Under the pieces are notes generated by a model, which was not told the DNA's origin, ran no database searches, and saw only the letters and a list, made by a program, of their open reading frames with translations. A stretch of 64,000 bases of DNA from Bradyrhizobium sp. BRP22. Lineage in GTDB: Bacteria; Pseudomonadota; Alphaproteobacteria; Rhizobiales; Xanthobacteraceae. The stretch's first letter is position 1. Each line of letters starts with the position of its first letter. Shown in pieces: positions 17,696 through 26,238 of this stretch. The stretch is taken from NCBI RefSeq assembly GCF_020194175.1, contig NZ_JADYVX010000008.1:1-64000 (forward strand), in the 5' to 3' direction. Both the position numbers and the translations under genes were made by a program.

Positions 17696-17739
17696 CGATG
17701 GTACATTGAGAGTTGCCGATCTTGGTACTGTTCCCGATC
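17696..17739 (+). promoter_or_regulatory. MocR-box promoter element, site 3 (to hydrolase gene)
   Basis: CGATGGTACATTGAGAGTTG followed by CCGATCTTGGTACTGTT. This is the reverse complement arrangement of site 2 and therefore points right, toward the alpha/beta hydrolase 195 bases away. The -10 position (CCGATC, 17734-17739) is poor, so this site may be weak or need an activator. Confidence 0.6.
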
Positions 17740-17934
17740 GGACTGCCCCCTACCTCTGATCGTTAGCACCGGCTGACTCCGATCCACAGTCACCGGTGCA
17801 GGACGTTGTGGCGATATCCTCTGCGTATTCGCCCCAGGTCCGCAATCGTTTCACTCTGGATCTGCCCAATCGCGACTTCACGCCCGACGGCGTGTGGCAG
17901 AAACAAATAGCAATATTGAACAAAGGTAGAGTGC

Positions 17935-18660
17935 ATGGCCAACTACGTGCTTGTACACGGCGCCTGGCACGCCGGTGCCGACCTCGAAGGTGTGGCCTCC
18001 CTAATTCGGGCCATGGGGCATGACGTCCATACACCTACGATAAAGGGCAATCGACGTGGTGACTTGAAAACGGTCGGGCTGTCAGAAGCGATAGAATCCA
18101 TCGTCGAATATCTGGAAGAGACCGGCAGTGAGGATGCAATACTGGTCGGGCACAGCTACGGTGGAATGGTCATTACGGGTGTGGCCGATCGCATTCTGCG
18201 CCGGATCCGGCGCCTCGTCTATTGGAACGCCTACGTTCCCAACGATGGAGAGTCGATCCAAGACATGACTTCGCCACATCAAGTCGCGGCGATAGAGGCC
18301 CTCGCAGCAGAACGGAACGACGGCTCGGTCGTATTGCCGTTCCTCTTCTTTCGTGAAACTTTCATCAATGACGGTGACCTTGAGACAGCGCAAAAAGCCT
18401 ACAATAGGCTCAATCCGCACCCAATGCAGACCTTCAGGGACAAGATCTGTCTATCCACCAATCCGGCTGACATGAAAGTTGGAAAATCCTATATCAACTG
18501 CACCGAGGACACAGTGGCCTCGCATAGTCATCCCTGGCATCCGCGACTTTCGGAGAAGCTTGGACTTTTCCGCCTCATCCAGATTCCGGGGTCTCATGAA
18601 ATAAGCTTCACACATCCGGAACGGATAGCGAGGGCTATCGTAGAGGCCGGCCGCGACTAA
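17935..18660 (+). CDS. alpha/beta hydrolase, esterase-like
   Basis: 241 residues. N-terminal VLVHGAWHAG (oxyanion region), nucleophile elbow GHSYGG with Ser74, and the catalytic His in IPGSHEISF near the C-terminus. This belongs to the group that includes plant methyl-salicylate-esterase-like and pyrethroid-hydrolase-like bacterial enzymes. Likely hydrolyses a small ester or amide in the cytoplasm. It is followed after 102 bases by the flavin monooxygenase, and a MocR-box lies upstream, so the two may be one transcription unit. Confidence 0.85.
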   Translation: MANYVLVHGAWHAGADLEGVASLIRAMGHDVHTPTIKGNRRGDLKTVGLSEAIESIVEYLEETGSEDAILVGHSYGGMVITGVADRILRRIRRLVYWNAYVPNDGESIQDMTSPHQVAAIEALAAERNDGSVVLPFLFFRETFINDGDLETAQKAYNRLNPHPMQTFRDKICLSTNPADMKVGKSYINCTEDTVASHSHPWHPRLSEKLGLFRLIQIPGSHEISFTHPERIARAIVEAGRD

Positions 18661-18762
18661 GCCAGATGTCAATCTCGTAATCGAGTTTGTCGCTTCCGGG
18701 AGGACGCTGCCAGCGGCCGAACCGCAACAGCTCGGCAAATTCCGTGACGAAAGACGACCCGG

Positions 18763-20031
18763 ATGAACAAGGAGCATGAGCCACCGACCAACAGCGTGCC
18801 GCGTAAGCGCCGCGTTCTTATTGCGGGAGGGGGAATCGGCGGGCTGACACTGGCATTGTCGCTGCACCAGTTGGGCGTTCCTTGCACCGTCTTCGAGGCC
18901 GCCACGGAACTCCGGGAGCTCGGCGTGGGCATAAATGTCCTGCCACACAGCGCCCGAGTGCTCATGTCGCTCGGCCTGTTGGGCGAGCTCGACGATATCG
19001 CCATCCGCACGCGCGAACTGCGATATGTGAATCACCTTGGACAGCAGATATGGGTTGGTGAGTGTGGCCTCTGGGGCGGGCACGATATGCCTCAGCTCTC
19101 AATCCATCGTGGCAGGTTGCACCGCGTTCTGTGGGGAGCGGCGCAGGAGCGTTTGCCAGCCGGCAGCTTGCGCAAAGGCCACCGCTTGCAGGATTTCACT
19201 CAGGATAGCGACGGCGTCATGGCACGCTTCACGCTGGCCGACGGCACCGAAGTGGAGGAGCATGGCGATGTGCTGGTAGGTGCTGATGGCATCCACTCAG
19301 TACTGCGGGCCCTGCTGCATCCTGCGGACGGCGGCATCCGCTGGCAAGGCAGTCAGCTGTGGCGAGGAGCCGTGGATTGGCCTGTTTTCGAGGGCGGCAA
19401 TGTCATGCTGATCGCCGCCGATTCGATGGCCAAGCTGACCGTCTATCCGATCGCCGAAGGCAGATCGGCGGGAACGCAACTGACCAACTGGGTGATGAAC
19501 GGGAAGGTGGCGAACGGCGAATTGCCGCCGCCCCGGCGTGAAAACTGGTCTCGCCCCGGCAAGCTCGAGGAGGTGCTGCCGTTCGCGAAGCGCCTGCGGA
19601 TACCCTTCCTCGATGTCGAGGCGCTGATCCGGGCCACGCCGCAGTTTTTTGAGTACCCGGAGTGCGATCGCGATCCGCTTCCCTGGTGGACTCAGGGGCG
19701 CGTAACACTGCTGGGCGATGCGGCGCATCCCATGTATCCCACCGGCTCAAACGGGTCAGCCCAGGCCATTCTCGATGCGAAGTGCCTGGCGAGCCTCTTA
19801 TCCGAACTCGCACCTGAGGCGGCGCTCAGCGCCTATGAGGCCGAGAGACTGCCCAAGACTGCCGAGGTCGTGCGCAATAATCGCAGAGGCGGGCCCGAGC
19901 GCGTGCTCGATCTGGTGGCCGAGCGCGCGCCGGAAGGCTTTAACTGCCTGGAGGACGTGATCACATCCGCAGAGCTCGCTGACATCGTTGGCGGCTATGC
20001 GCGATTAACAGGACTCGCCGACCATAAGTAG
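18763..20031 (+). CDS. FAD-dependent aromatic monooxygenase, PhzS/salicylate hydroxylase group
   Basis: 422 residues of class A flavoprotein monooxygenase. It has the dinucleotide motif AGGGIGGLTLALSLH (residues 21-35), the DG motif VLVGADGIHSVLR and the GD motif VTLLGDAAHPMYPTGSNG. The last is typical of PhzS-like enzymes (GSNGSAQAI). It would use NAD(P)H and O2 to hydroxylate an aromatic ring. The substrate is unknown. It follows an esterase-like hydrolase, which could release the aromatic acid. Length is normal and all cofactor motifs are intact. Confidence 0.88.
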   Translation: MNKEHEPPTNSVPRKRRVLIAGGGIGGLTLALSLHQLGVPCTVFEAATELRELGVGINVLPHSARVLMSLGLLGELDDIAIRTRELRYVNHLGQQIWVGECGLWGGHDMPQLSIHRGRLHRVLWGAAQERLPAGSLRKGHRLQDFTQDSDGVMARFTLADGTEVEEHGDVLVGADGIHSVLRALLHPADGGIRWQGSQLWRGAVDWPVFEGGNVMLIAADSMAKLTVYPIAEGRSAGTQLTNWVMNGKVANGELPPPRRENWSRPGKLEEVLPFAKRLRIPFLDVEALIRATPQFFEYPECDRDPLPWWTQGRVTLLGDAAHPMYPTGSNGSAQAILDAKCLASLLSELAPEAALSAYEAERLPKTAEVVRNNRRGGPERVLDLVAERAPEGFNCLEDVITSAELADIVGGYARLTGLADHK

Positions 20032-20329
20032 CACTTGCAGGAACTCTTATCGAGGGTTCGAGAAGATACGTGGATACCGCCGCGGCGCGATCCTCTTTAT
20101 CTGCACATCTCGCGACGATCATCAAATCAGCATCCGGAAAAGGCCTTCTTACCACGGCGCGCGACCCGTTCCTCGTCCGTCGTCAGTAGCACGGGCAGAA
20201 TCGCTCGCGGCCGCGATGCAGCGACGCAGGTCGAGTACGACGTTTATGAATGCGCCGGCCCGCGCGATCGCACGCCGACGACTCTGTCGGCCGGCTCCAT
20301 TGTGCTGATGCTCGCAAATACCACCGGCA

Positions 20330-21280
20330 TTACGAGTTGGGCATATGCGTCAGATACTGATAGATCGCGGCCAGTTCGTCATCATCCATTTTTCCGACGG
20401 AACGCCACGGCATTTGCTCGCTGATCTGGTGACCGTTGGGATCGATGCCCGTGCGCATGGCTGCAATGAACCCGGCCAGCGTCCAGTCCTTGACCAGATT
20501 CAGGTCTGGTCCGAGGGGCGCCAACTGCCCGGGCACGCCGCCGGTCAGGTTCTCGCCGTGGCAGGCACGGCAGTCCTGATACGCCAGGATGTACTCGCCA
20601 AACTCAAACGTCGGCCCTTTCAACGGCCCTGAGATATGTCCGGTGATGATCGGCTGGCCGCTTGGCAGCATGCCAGCACCGAGCATGGCAAGGCCGAGCA
20701 TATTCATGTGATCGGGCGGATCCGGCGTCGGGTTTCCTGCCGCAGCTACGCTACGAATATACGCGATCACAGCCTTGATGTCGTCGTCGCTCAGTCGGCC
20801 GGCCCTGACGTAGGACATCATTGTCAGCCATCGGCCCTCGGCATCAACGCCGTTGCGAATGGCACGGAAGATCTCGCCATCCGACCAGTGCTTCAATGGC
20901 CCGGCCGGAGTAAGATTTGCGGCCACGAACGACCCGATTGGAACCTGCAGTTCTACGGCCAGATCGTAGCCGCCGGTGAGCGTGCCCGTGTGTGAATGGC
21001 AGGCGCCACAAAGACCGTCGGCGATGTCCTTGCCACGCGCAATGAGTTCCGGCGTAGCTGCAACCTTGATATCCGGGATGGGAGCCGAGCGGCTGTGCTG
21101 CTTGATCATCCCGAGCGACGTGAGCCCGCTGGCGCACAACATCGCAAGGGACAGCAGCGCCAACAGACCTGCGCCACCCCATTTGACGATGCGGTTTTTG
21201 ACACGCCAGGTGCGGAAACCAGACCAGGCCAACAAGGCGGCGGTGGCCGTCAAAGCCGCCAGCCCAACGATGTTCTGCAT
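20330..21280 (-). CDS. diheme cytochrome c, membrane anchored
   Basis: About 316 residues from the ATG at 21280, which has AGGAG eight bases upstream; the longer frame to 21517 overlaps the AraC gene and is rejected. Two N-terminal hydrophobic segments (IVGLAALTATAALLAW and LLALLSLAMLCASGL) anchor it. Heme motifs CGACH (91-95) and CRACH (237-241). The pattern resembles cytochrome subunits that take electrons from membrane or periplasmic dehydrogenases (alcohol, aldehyde or molybdo-flavo enzymes). No such dehydrogenase is adjacent. AraC copy B lies directly upstream on the same strand. A scrap of a second copy is at 4874-4952. Confidence 0.87.
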   Translation of the reverse strand: MQNIVGLAALTATAALLAWSGFRTWRVKNRIVKWGGAGLLALLSLAMLCASGLTSLGMIKQHSRSAPIPDIKVAATPELIARGKDIADGLCGACHSHTGTLTGGYDLAVELQVPIGSFVAANLTPAGPLKHWSDGEIFRAIRNGVDAEGRWLTMMSYVRAGRLSDDDIKAVIAYIRSVAAAGNPTPDPPDHMNMLGLAMLGAGMLPSGQPIITGHISGPLKGPTFEFGEYILAYQDCRACHGENLTGGVPGQLAPLGPDLNLVKDWTLAGFIAAMRTGIDPNGHQISEQMPWRSVGKMDDDELAAIYQYLTHMPNS

Positions 21281-21419
21281 TGCTTCTCCTAGACGATGAT
21301 GCGCACGGGACCGTGAACTGACCTGAATCGAATTTGCCCGCGCTGACGACAAATCCCTCCACGCCACCGTCGGCGGCGTGCCATCGAGGCTAGGCGACTG
21401 AGCGGCCGACGTCGTGGGC

Positions 21420-22409
21420 CTAACGCGCCCTTTCGTGCCTTGCGTCACGCACCGGGTTGACGTCTTCGCCCTGCTCATGAACGCCGGGTGCGTGACCGAA
21501 CCGTTGGCGGAATGCACGGGCGAAACTAGTGTAATCGCGATACCCGCAAGCGTAGGCTATCGTGCTCAGAGGCTGGCCCGACTTCGTCGCCCCGCGGCGC
21601 TTAATAGTGCGCGCAGCTTGATCCAGGCGCACTGATTGAATGAAGCCGCGGCACGTACAGCCGCGGTTCGTGAACAGTTTTTGAAGGTAACGTAGCGAAA
21701 TACCGAGCTCGGCAGCAATCTCACACGGACCGAGATCCGGGTCGGCAAAGCGCTCCTTGATGACATCGCAGATGCGCTTAAACAACCTATCCGAATGAAG
21801 CGAGCCTGGTGCTGGATCCGCCGGCGCGAATACCGCTCCGAGCAGATCGTAAACCGCTAACTGCATATAGTTGGCAGCCGACGTCGGCATAGGCTGCTCG
21901 TCGTCGACGGCGTCCAGAACGAATTGGAACAGCAGGCGTGATGCACGCGTTCCAGAGTGGCCAGGAAAGCCGCCGCGTGGCTCGAACCCAAGGGCGAAGA
22001 TCAGAGACTGACGAGGTAACTGCAGAGAAAGCCACTCTTCATGACCATCACTAAGGTACGTCACCGGGCGGGTCGAATCTATGAATGCGACATCTCCCAC
22101 CGCTAGCTCTACGGCCTGATCATTCTGAACGATCGTTGATCGTCCATCGACTTGAAATACGGCGTAGCAGTGATCAACGCCATCAAGGCGAATATCCTTT
22201 TGTGTCCGTTCGCAACGGTGTGTCCGTTGGCAATGGCGAATATTGTTGCTGATTTCCGACGCATTAAGTCCGAAGATGCTACGGGAGCGAACTCTGCCGG
22301 CAAAGATTCTAGGATCGTCTACCGCGTACAGCCCAAAGTTCGGGCGCAACAGATCCCGCCACTGTTCGTAATTCAACTCCGGCGTCTTGAGTAGGGCAGC
22401 ACTCCGCAT
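21420..22409 (-). CDS. AraC-family transcriptional regulator (copy B)
   Basis: About 329 residues. Sensor half GRSTIVQNDQAVELAVGDVA and RPVTYLSDGH. DNA-binding half IAAELGISLRYLQKLFTNRG and LSTIAYACGYRDYTSFARAF. Very similar to copy A at 3734-4693, but with its full C-terminus (NPVRDARHERAR) and an insertion near residue 65 (IRHCQRTHR). The start GTGACAATG is the same in both copies; the ATG is used here. The cytochrome c gene follows 140 bases downstream on the same strand and is a likely target. Confidence 0.87.
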   Translation of the reverse strand: MRSAALLKTPELNYEQWRDLLRPNFGLYAVDDPRIFAGRVRSRSIFGLNASEISNNIRHCQRTHRCERTQKDIRLDGVDHCYAVFQVDGRSTIVQNDQAVELAVGDVAFIDSTRPVTYLSDGHEEWLSLQLPRQSLIFALGFEPRGGFPGHSGTRASRLLFQFVLDAVDDEQPMPTSAANYMQLAVYDLLGAVFAPADPAPGSLHSDRLFKRICDVIKERFADPDLGPCEIAAELGISLRYLQKLFTNRGCTCRGFIQSVRLDQAARTIKRRGATKSGQPLSTIAYACGYRDYTSFARAFRQRFGHAPGVHEQGEDVNPVRDARHERAR

Positions 22410-22514
22410 TGTCACCTAGACCCTTTGAGACTTGTGTTTTGTAGGCGCCCGACGCATCCAAGCGAGGATCCCTATCACCGTCGTCGGAGCGGATTGACAG
22501 CCGTCGCAAAACGC

Positions 22515-22739
22515 TCAACTGCTCCACGGAGCGTCGTGCAGGTCATGCAACAACGCCGAGACATAGAGTAGCTCGTCATCGAACTCTAGGTTCTGGCGGA
22601 TTCCCTTCAACGCACCGAACACAATCAGCCGAACCGAGTGGTTGAACAACGTCCGGCTTTCGTGTTTTTGCACGGATCCGGCGGCCTCGCGCGCCATGCT
22701 GCTATCGGGATTTTTGTTGCCAGAAACAACATCGGCCAT
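22515..22739 (-). pseudogene. HD-domain gene with internal deletion
   Basis: The first about 67 residues match the HD protein at 14201-14839 (MADVVSGNKNPDSSMAREAA, then ELLYVSALLHDL). Directly after the HD pair the sequence jumps to HDAPWSS, the very end of the protein. About 400 bases are deleted in frame. The deletion probably arose between short repeats encoding HD. The product would be a 74-residue stub lacking most metal ligands. MocR-box site 4 lies upstream, as for the intact gene. Confidence 0.85.
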
Positions 22740-22798
22740 CGTCGGAGCCCAATCTCAGTATCTCTATTGCTGGTACAGTGCTAGATGCGCTCCGGTTG

Positions 22799-22842
22799 AT
22801 TATAAAACAGTACTAAGAACGCCAATTTTGCCTGTACCATCG
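22799..22842 (-). promoter_or_regulatory. MocR-box promoter element, site 4
   Basis: Plus-strand AAAACAGTACTAAGAACGCC and then AATTTTGCCTGTACCATCG. On minus, TTGGCG (22820-22825) is 15 bases from a perfect TATAAT (22799-22804), about 60 bases before the HD remnant start. It is followed on plus by the MocR remnant, the same layout as site 2. Confidence 0.65.
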
Positions 22843-22847
22843 CGCGA

Positions 22848-22985
22848 TAGCGCGCGGTTGGCCTCTTGGCGCGATCTGCTCAGCTCGGCATCTCGCACGG
22901 CACCGAGGGGCCGGCCTACGGACTCTCGTCGCGGAGGAATTCGCGATCGGCCTCGGGGCTGGGGCAGGAACTCGTGCAGGACGAC
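22848..22985 (+). pseudogene. remnant of a MocR regulator gene (winged-helix part)
   Basis: The DNA is clearly related to 16366-16505 of the intact MocR gene (gcgcgcggttg, tcttggcgcgatctg, gctcagctcggc, then the codons for a diverged GTVRLAYERLI and EEFAIGLG). Several indels break the frame, and the start and the aminotransferase domain are absent. Confidence 0.75.
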
Positions 22986-23193
22986 ACCCTCTCTCTTTTT
23001 CCTGCCGGCGCGAGGCTGTCTATCAAAGACGGCTCCTGCGGCGCATGTCCGGAAGGGTCACAGGCGGTGATATTTGCAGAGAGCAAATTACGTCGGCTTG
23101 TCCTTCAGATACGAGACCTCAGCGAGGCAGACCGGATCCCGCCGGCTGAGGCCGAGAAGAGCGGCTCGGCGCTAAGTCGGTAGGTTTGAGCTG
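22986..23193. other. short unassigned region with an open frame
   Basis: The frame that ends at 23183 reads DDTLSLFPAGARLSIKDGSC, GACPEGSQAVIFAESKLRRL and VLQIRDLSEADRIPPAEAEK. It has coding character but no family I recognise. It may be the tail of an unknown gene fused to the MocR scrap. Confidence 0.3.
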
Positions 23194-23255
23194 CTCAGAT
23201 CGCGCTGTCGTTCAGGCTATTCAACGATCGCTTAAGCTTCCTGACTGACCGACCG
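23194..23255 (-). pseudogene. remnant of a MarR gene 3-prime end
   Basis: Matches 11398-11459, the last codons of the intact MarR gene (gatcgcgctgtcg, atcgcttaagct, ctgactgac), with several substitutions. Only about 60 bases remain. Confidence 0.6.
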
Positions 23256-23418
23256 CATGCAGCCTTAGCGGCTCGTCTGGTCTGTTCGACGCTGCATCTC
23301 CTGAAATGGCGTTCTGGCGTGACGGATCATGCAATGCGGGCGGCAAGCCCCCTAATGCTGCCGTCCTTTGTGCTCAAGCCATCGAACGGCAGCATGCATC
23401 AAGCTGGTGCAACAGGGC

Positions 23419-23457
23419 ACGGTGCAATCAGAATTACCAATCTTGGTCCTGTTTAAA
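23419..23457 (+). promoter_or_regulatory. MocR-box promoter element, site 5 (degenerate)
   Basis: ACGGTGCAATCAGAATTACC then AATCTTGGTCCTGTTTAAATG. Same orientation as site 3, pointing to the acyl-CoA ligase scrap. The upstream GGTACA is changed to GGTGCA, so binding may be lost. Confidence 0.45.
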
Positions 23458-23624
23458 TGAGTCGGATGAGCACATCTCTTCTAAGAAATGAGCAGACGAG
23501 CAAAGCCGGAAGCGTGATCAAGATGATCGCAATCCTGTTAGCGCGACGCCGACAACTCAAAATCTTGTGAGAAATTCCAGGATGACGCAACGCATGAATT
23601 ATCGGAACGCGATGCCGGCCGCTG

Positions 23625-23968
23625 GTCGCGAGAAAGATGTCATAATCCGCGGCGGATCCGCTATTTCACCGATCGAGATCGAAAGGGCGTTGCTGAGCCA
23701 TCCACTGGTGCGCGATGCGGCGGTCTTTGGAGCGCCGGATCCCGTGCTAGGCCAGCGTGTGGCGGCCGTGGTGGAGCTTGAAGCCGATGTTGACTACGCG
23801 GCAATCGATAACATTCTGGGCGCCACCAGGGAGCAGCTTCCGGATTACAAAGTGCCGGAGCTGCTGGTGGCGCTTGATGCTGTGCCGCGCGACCCGCTCG
23901 GGAAGATTGACCGCCAAGCGTTGGCTCAAGTTGTTCTCGGCGTGCCAGCTCATCAGCGTTTGCAGTGA
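23625..23968 (+). pseudogene. C-terminal domain of an acyl-CoA ligase (AMP-binding family)
   Basis: Encodes the small C-terminal lid domain: GREKDVIIRGGSAISPIEIE, LSHPLVRDAAVFGAPDPVLG, QRVAAVVELEADV, LPDYKVPELLVAL and DAVPRDPLGKIDRQAL (the Lys used for adenylation is in GKIDR). The large N-terminal domain is absent; upstream codons show no ligase features. A remnant of a fatty or aromatic acid CoA ligase. Confidence 0.82.
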
Positions 23969-24082
23969 GAACTGCGCCAGGCGACGAGAACGCAGGCGGC
24001 GTGGTGAGCTGCCAACTCGGATCGCGAGCATCGGTTTGGAGAGAAGCGGGCGTGTCGTCTGTAATGAGGTACAGAGCATCAT

Positions 24083-24376
24083 ATGAAAATCGTCATCGCT
24101 AGAACGCCTGCACCAGGTCATGTCAATCCAGTGCTTGGAATTGCGCACATTCTGATTGACGAAGGCCACAAGGTCGTTGCGTTCACAGGAAGCGCCTTTA
24201 AAGACCGCGTCGAAAGCAGGTGCCGCCTTTCGACCGATCCCTTTTTGCGCCGATCAGGATCTGGTGGATCCGTTTGCGAAGCACCCTGAACTGAAAACTC
24301 TGCCTCCGGGGTTGTATTGCTCCGCGTCGTCATAGAGGGCTTGTTCATCGACACCATTCCCGCGCAACACGCGGGC
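24083..24376 (+). pseudogene. N-terminal fragment of a UGT/MGT-type glycosyltransferase
   Basis: Starts MKIVIARTPAPGHVNPVLGI with VAFTGSAFKDRVES, the usual N-terminus of macrolide-type UDP-glycosyltransferases. A frameshift at about 24220-24240 moves the continuation (DPFAKHPELKTLPPG, then VVIEGLFIDTIPAQHAG) into other frames. The gene stops at the junction with the duplicated bicupin fragment at 24373. Native C-terminal sugar-nucleotide domain missing. Confidence 0.75.
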
Positions 24377-24646
24377 GTGTTTGCCGGCCAGGGGCAGGCC
24401 CGAACGTTCGATCTGCAGGCCGGCGATGTCGGCTACGTGCCGGTGGCGATGGGCCACTACCTCGAGAACACGGGGTCGAACACGCTGCGATTCCTCGAAA
24501 CGTTCAAGAGCGACCGCTTTGTCGACTTTTCTCTGGACACGTGGATGGCGGCGACACCGCCGGAACTGGTGCAGGCGCATCTAAACCTGGATCCACAAGT
24601 GATGAATAGGCTGCGCAAGACCAAGGCTCTGGTCGTGCCGGAATAA
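24373..24646 (+). pseudogene. C-terminal fragment of the oxalate-decarboxylase-like bicupin (copy 2)
   Basis: From VFAGQGQARTFDLQAGDVGY to KALVVPE it is essentially identical to residues 321-409 of the intact bicupin. It lacks cupin 1 and the HxH-E of cupin 2, so it cannot bind metal properly. It is fused by recombination to the glycosyltransferase fragment and in frame with its last codons (start possible at 24317). Confidence 0.88.
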
Positions 24647-24698
24647 CCGCCTATGTCGGAATGCATCGCGGCGCACTCGTCCGGCGCCGACAGTGAAG

Positions 24699-24739
24699 CA
24701 GGGCTCTGGCGGCCCACAGTTGCGGTCGCCAGAGCCCTG
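24699..24739 (+). terminator. hairpin, copy 2
   Basis: Same 13-bp perfect stem as at 6786-6826 (24699-24711 with 24727-24739). The loop side differs by one base, which leaves the stem unchanged. Confidence 0.6.
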
Positions 24740-24976
24740 TGTATCTCGCCTCAGCTGCAAGCCACAGGGCCTGCTTGTGAAAGCGGCGTATGCAAGCAGC
24801 GTTAGAGATGCCGAATGCCGCGGGTCACAACCATGGAAGCTGCACCCGATATCCTCGTTTTTTGGGTACGCGCAGCAAGCCGTGTGATTTGAAAAGAACA
24901 TTCAGGTTGTTGAAATACGACACAGGCCGGGTGCCGCAACCTGATCATGCTCGATGTAATGGATGAGGAAAACGTC

Positions 24977-25603
24977 ATGATCGGCTCTCTCCGTTTCCTG
25001 CTTGAATGGATCGCGAACTCCGACAAGGCAGGTATGCAGGTGACGCGCGTTGCGATTGCTATCGTCTTCCTGTGGATCGGCGCGCTCAAGTTCGCCCCCT
25101 ACGAAGCCGACAGTATCACGCCGTTCGTTGCAAACAGCCCGTTCTTGTCATTTTTTTACAAGCATCCCGATCAGTACAAGGCCCACCTCACGAGGGAAGG
25201 AGAGTTGAAGCCGGCTGATAGAGCCTGGCAGACCGAAAACAATACCTACCGATTCTCGAACGGATTGGGCTCAGTTGAGATCATAATTGGCCTGCTAACA
25301 TTGGTCGGGCTTTTTTCGCGTCGATACGGAATGTTGGGAGCGATATTGGCCTTCCTCACGCCGTTCGTGACGTTGTCGTTCCTGATCACGACGCCTGAGG
25401 TCTGGGTCTCGGCGCTCGGCGATACGCCACATGGCTTCCCTTGGCTCTCGGGCGCCGGTCGGCTGGTGATAAAGGACGTCATGTTGTTGGCCGGCGGCTG
25501 GCTCATCATGACCGACAGCGCCCGCGCTTTGCTCGAGGTCGGCCGGCAGCCTGCTTCTGATCTGGGAGGCGTCCGCCATTTTCTCGGCGCGGGGAAACTG
25601 TAA
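24977..25603 (+). CDS. DUF417 membrane protein, YkgB/RclC-like
   Basis: About 208 residues from the ATG at 24977 (GAGG before it; upstream ATGs at 24947 and 24959 are less likely). Four or so hydrophobic segments: VTRVAIAIVFLWIGALKF, VEIIIGLLTLVGLF, LGAILAFLTPFVTLSFLITT and VIKDVMLLAGGWLI. Conserved features of the family are KFAPYEADSITPFVANSP and FPWLSGAGRLVIKD. The E. coli homolog RclC protects against reactive chlorine; here the role is unproven. A decayed duplicate is at 7064-7485, where it follows the bicupin, so the two may once have been co-transcribed. Confidence 0.88.
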   Translation: MIGSLRFLLEWIANSDKAGMQVTRVAIAIVFLWIGALKFAPYEADSITPFVANSPFLSFFYKHPDQYKAHLTREGELKPADRAWQTENNTYRFSNGLGSVEIIIGLLTLVGLFSRRYGMLGAILAFLTPFVTLSFLITTPEVWVSALGDTPHGFPWLSGAGRLVIKDVMLLAGGWLIMTDSARALLEVGRQPASDLGGVRHFLGAGKL

Positions 25604-26238
25604 GTGGTGAAGCTCCGACTCGCGGAGCATCACGTTCCTTTGATGCCGGGTCACGTGGCGAGGCACGAGGACGCCCCTGGGCCCCGGCGGTGGGTTCCAC
25701 CGTTGTTCGCTCATAGCCAGGTGTTAGTCGGGAAAACGCTGGCGCAAGCTTGCTCTTGGCGAGAGAGGGGCTGCAAGCCCTGGAGCCGTGTGAGCCAATC
25801 CGGGATCGCCAGCCGGACATTGCTACTCAGTAGTATCCGATCGCGGCGGAAGGTGCGTGGAGCGTGACACGGTTGAGCTGTAGCCGCGGGATACTCCCTC
25901 AGCAAGGTGCGGCCACGCACAAAAAAATCCCGCTTCGCGACCAGCACGATGCGGCCGTCCGGATGATCGGACTCCATGCCCTCGCGTGGGTTAGGTCCCA
26001 GGCGCTACCATCCTTTGTCGACCATTCGGCAGGTGCAAATGCATAGAATGCAAGCGGCACTGTCATGTCGCGCATTCCGCGCGCCGCCCGCGCCTTCATT
26101 TGAACCAATGCCCGCGAAAGAAAATCTCTGTTTGCTCGCGAGAGGGTAGCGGCGTAGCCCGGCGTAGAAATCGCCGGGCTTATACTCGCATCCGGTTTGG
26201 CGATTGTATCGTGCAATCAATCCAGGCTGACAGTGTGC
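25604..26238. other. intergenic DNA with a possible regulator remnant
   Basis: About 630 bases. The first 90 continue the segmental duplication. On minus, 25711-25977 reads GRIVLVAKRDFFVRGRTLLR and RLAIPDWLTRLQGLQPLS, which is faintly like the ligand-binding domain of a LysR regulator, but no HTH part is present. The assignment is weak. Nothing else recognised. Confidence 0.3.

Larger units (their letters stand above)
24373..25693 (+). repeat. segmental duplication, copy 2
   Basis: Partner of 6469-7620. Carries the bicupin C-terminus, the hairpin and a complete DUF417 gene. It differs from copy 1 by scattered substitutions, a 12-base extra segment near 24672 and the full DUF417 5-prime part. 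The complete DUF417 here and complete bicupin there show that neither is simply derived from the other as they stand. Confidence 0.85.

Noticed and set aside
21281..21517. N-terminal extension of the cytochrome c gene
   Set aside because: It overlaps the end of the AraC gene and contains its 3-prime repeat in another frame. The ATG at 21280 has AGGAG and begins a membrane segment.
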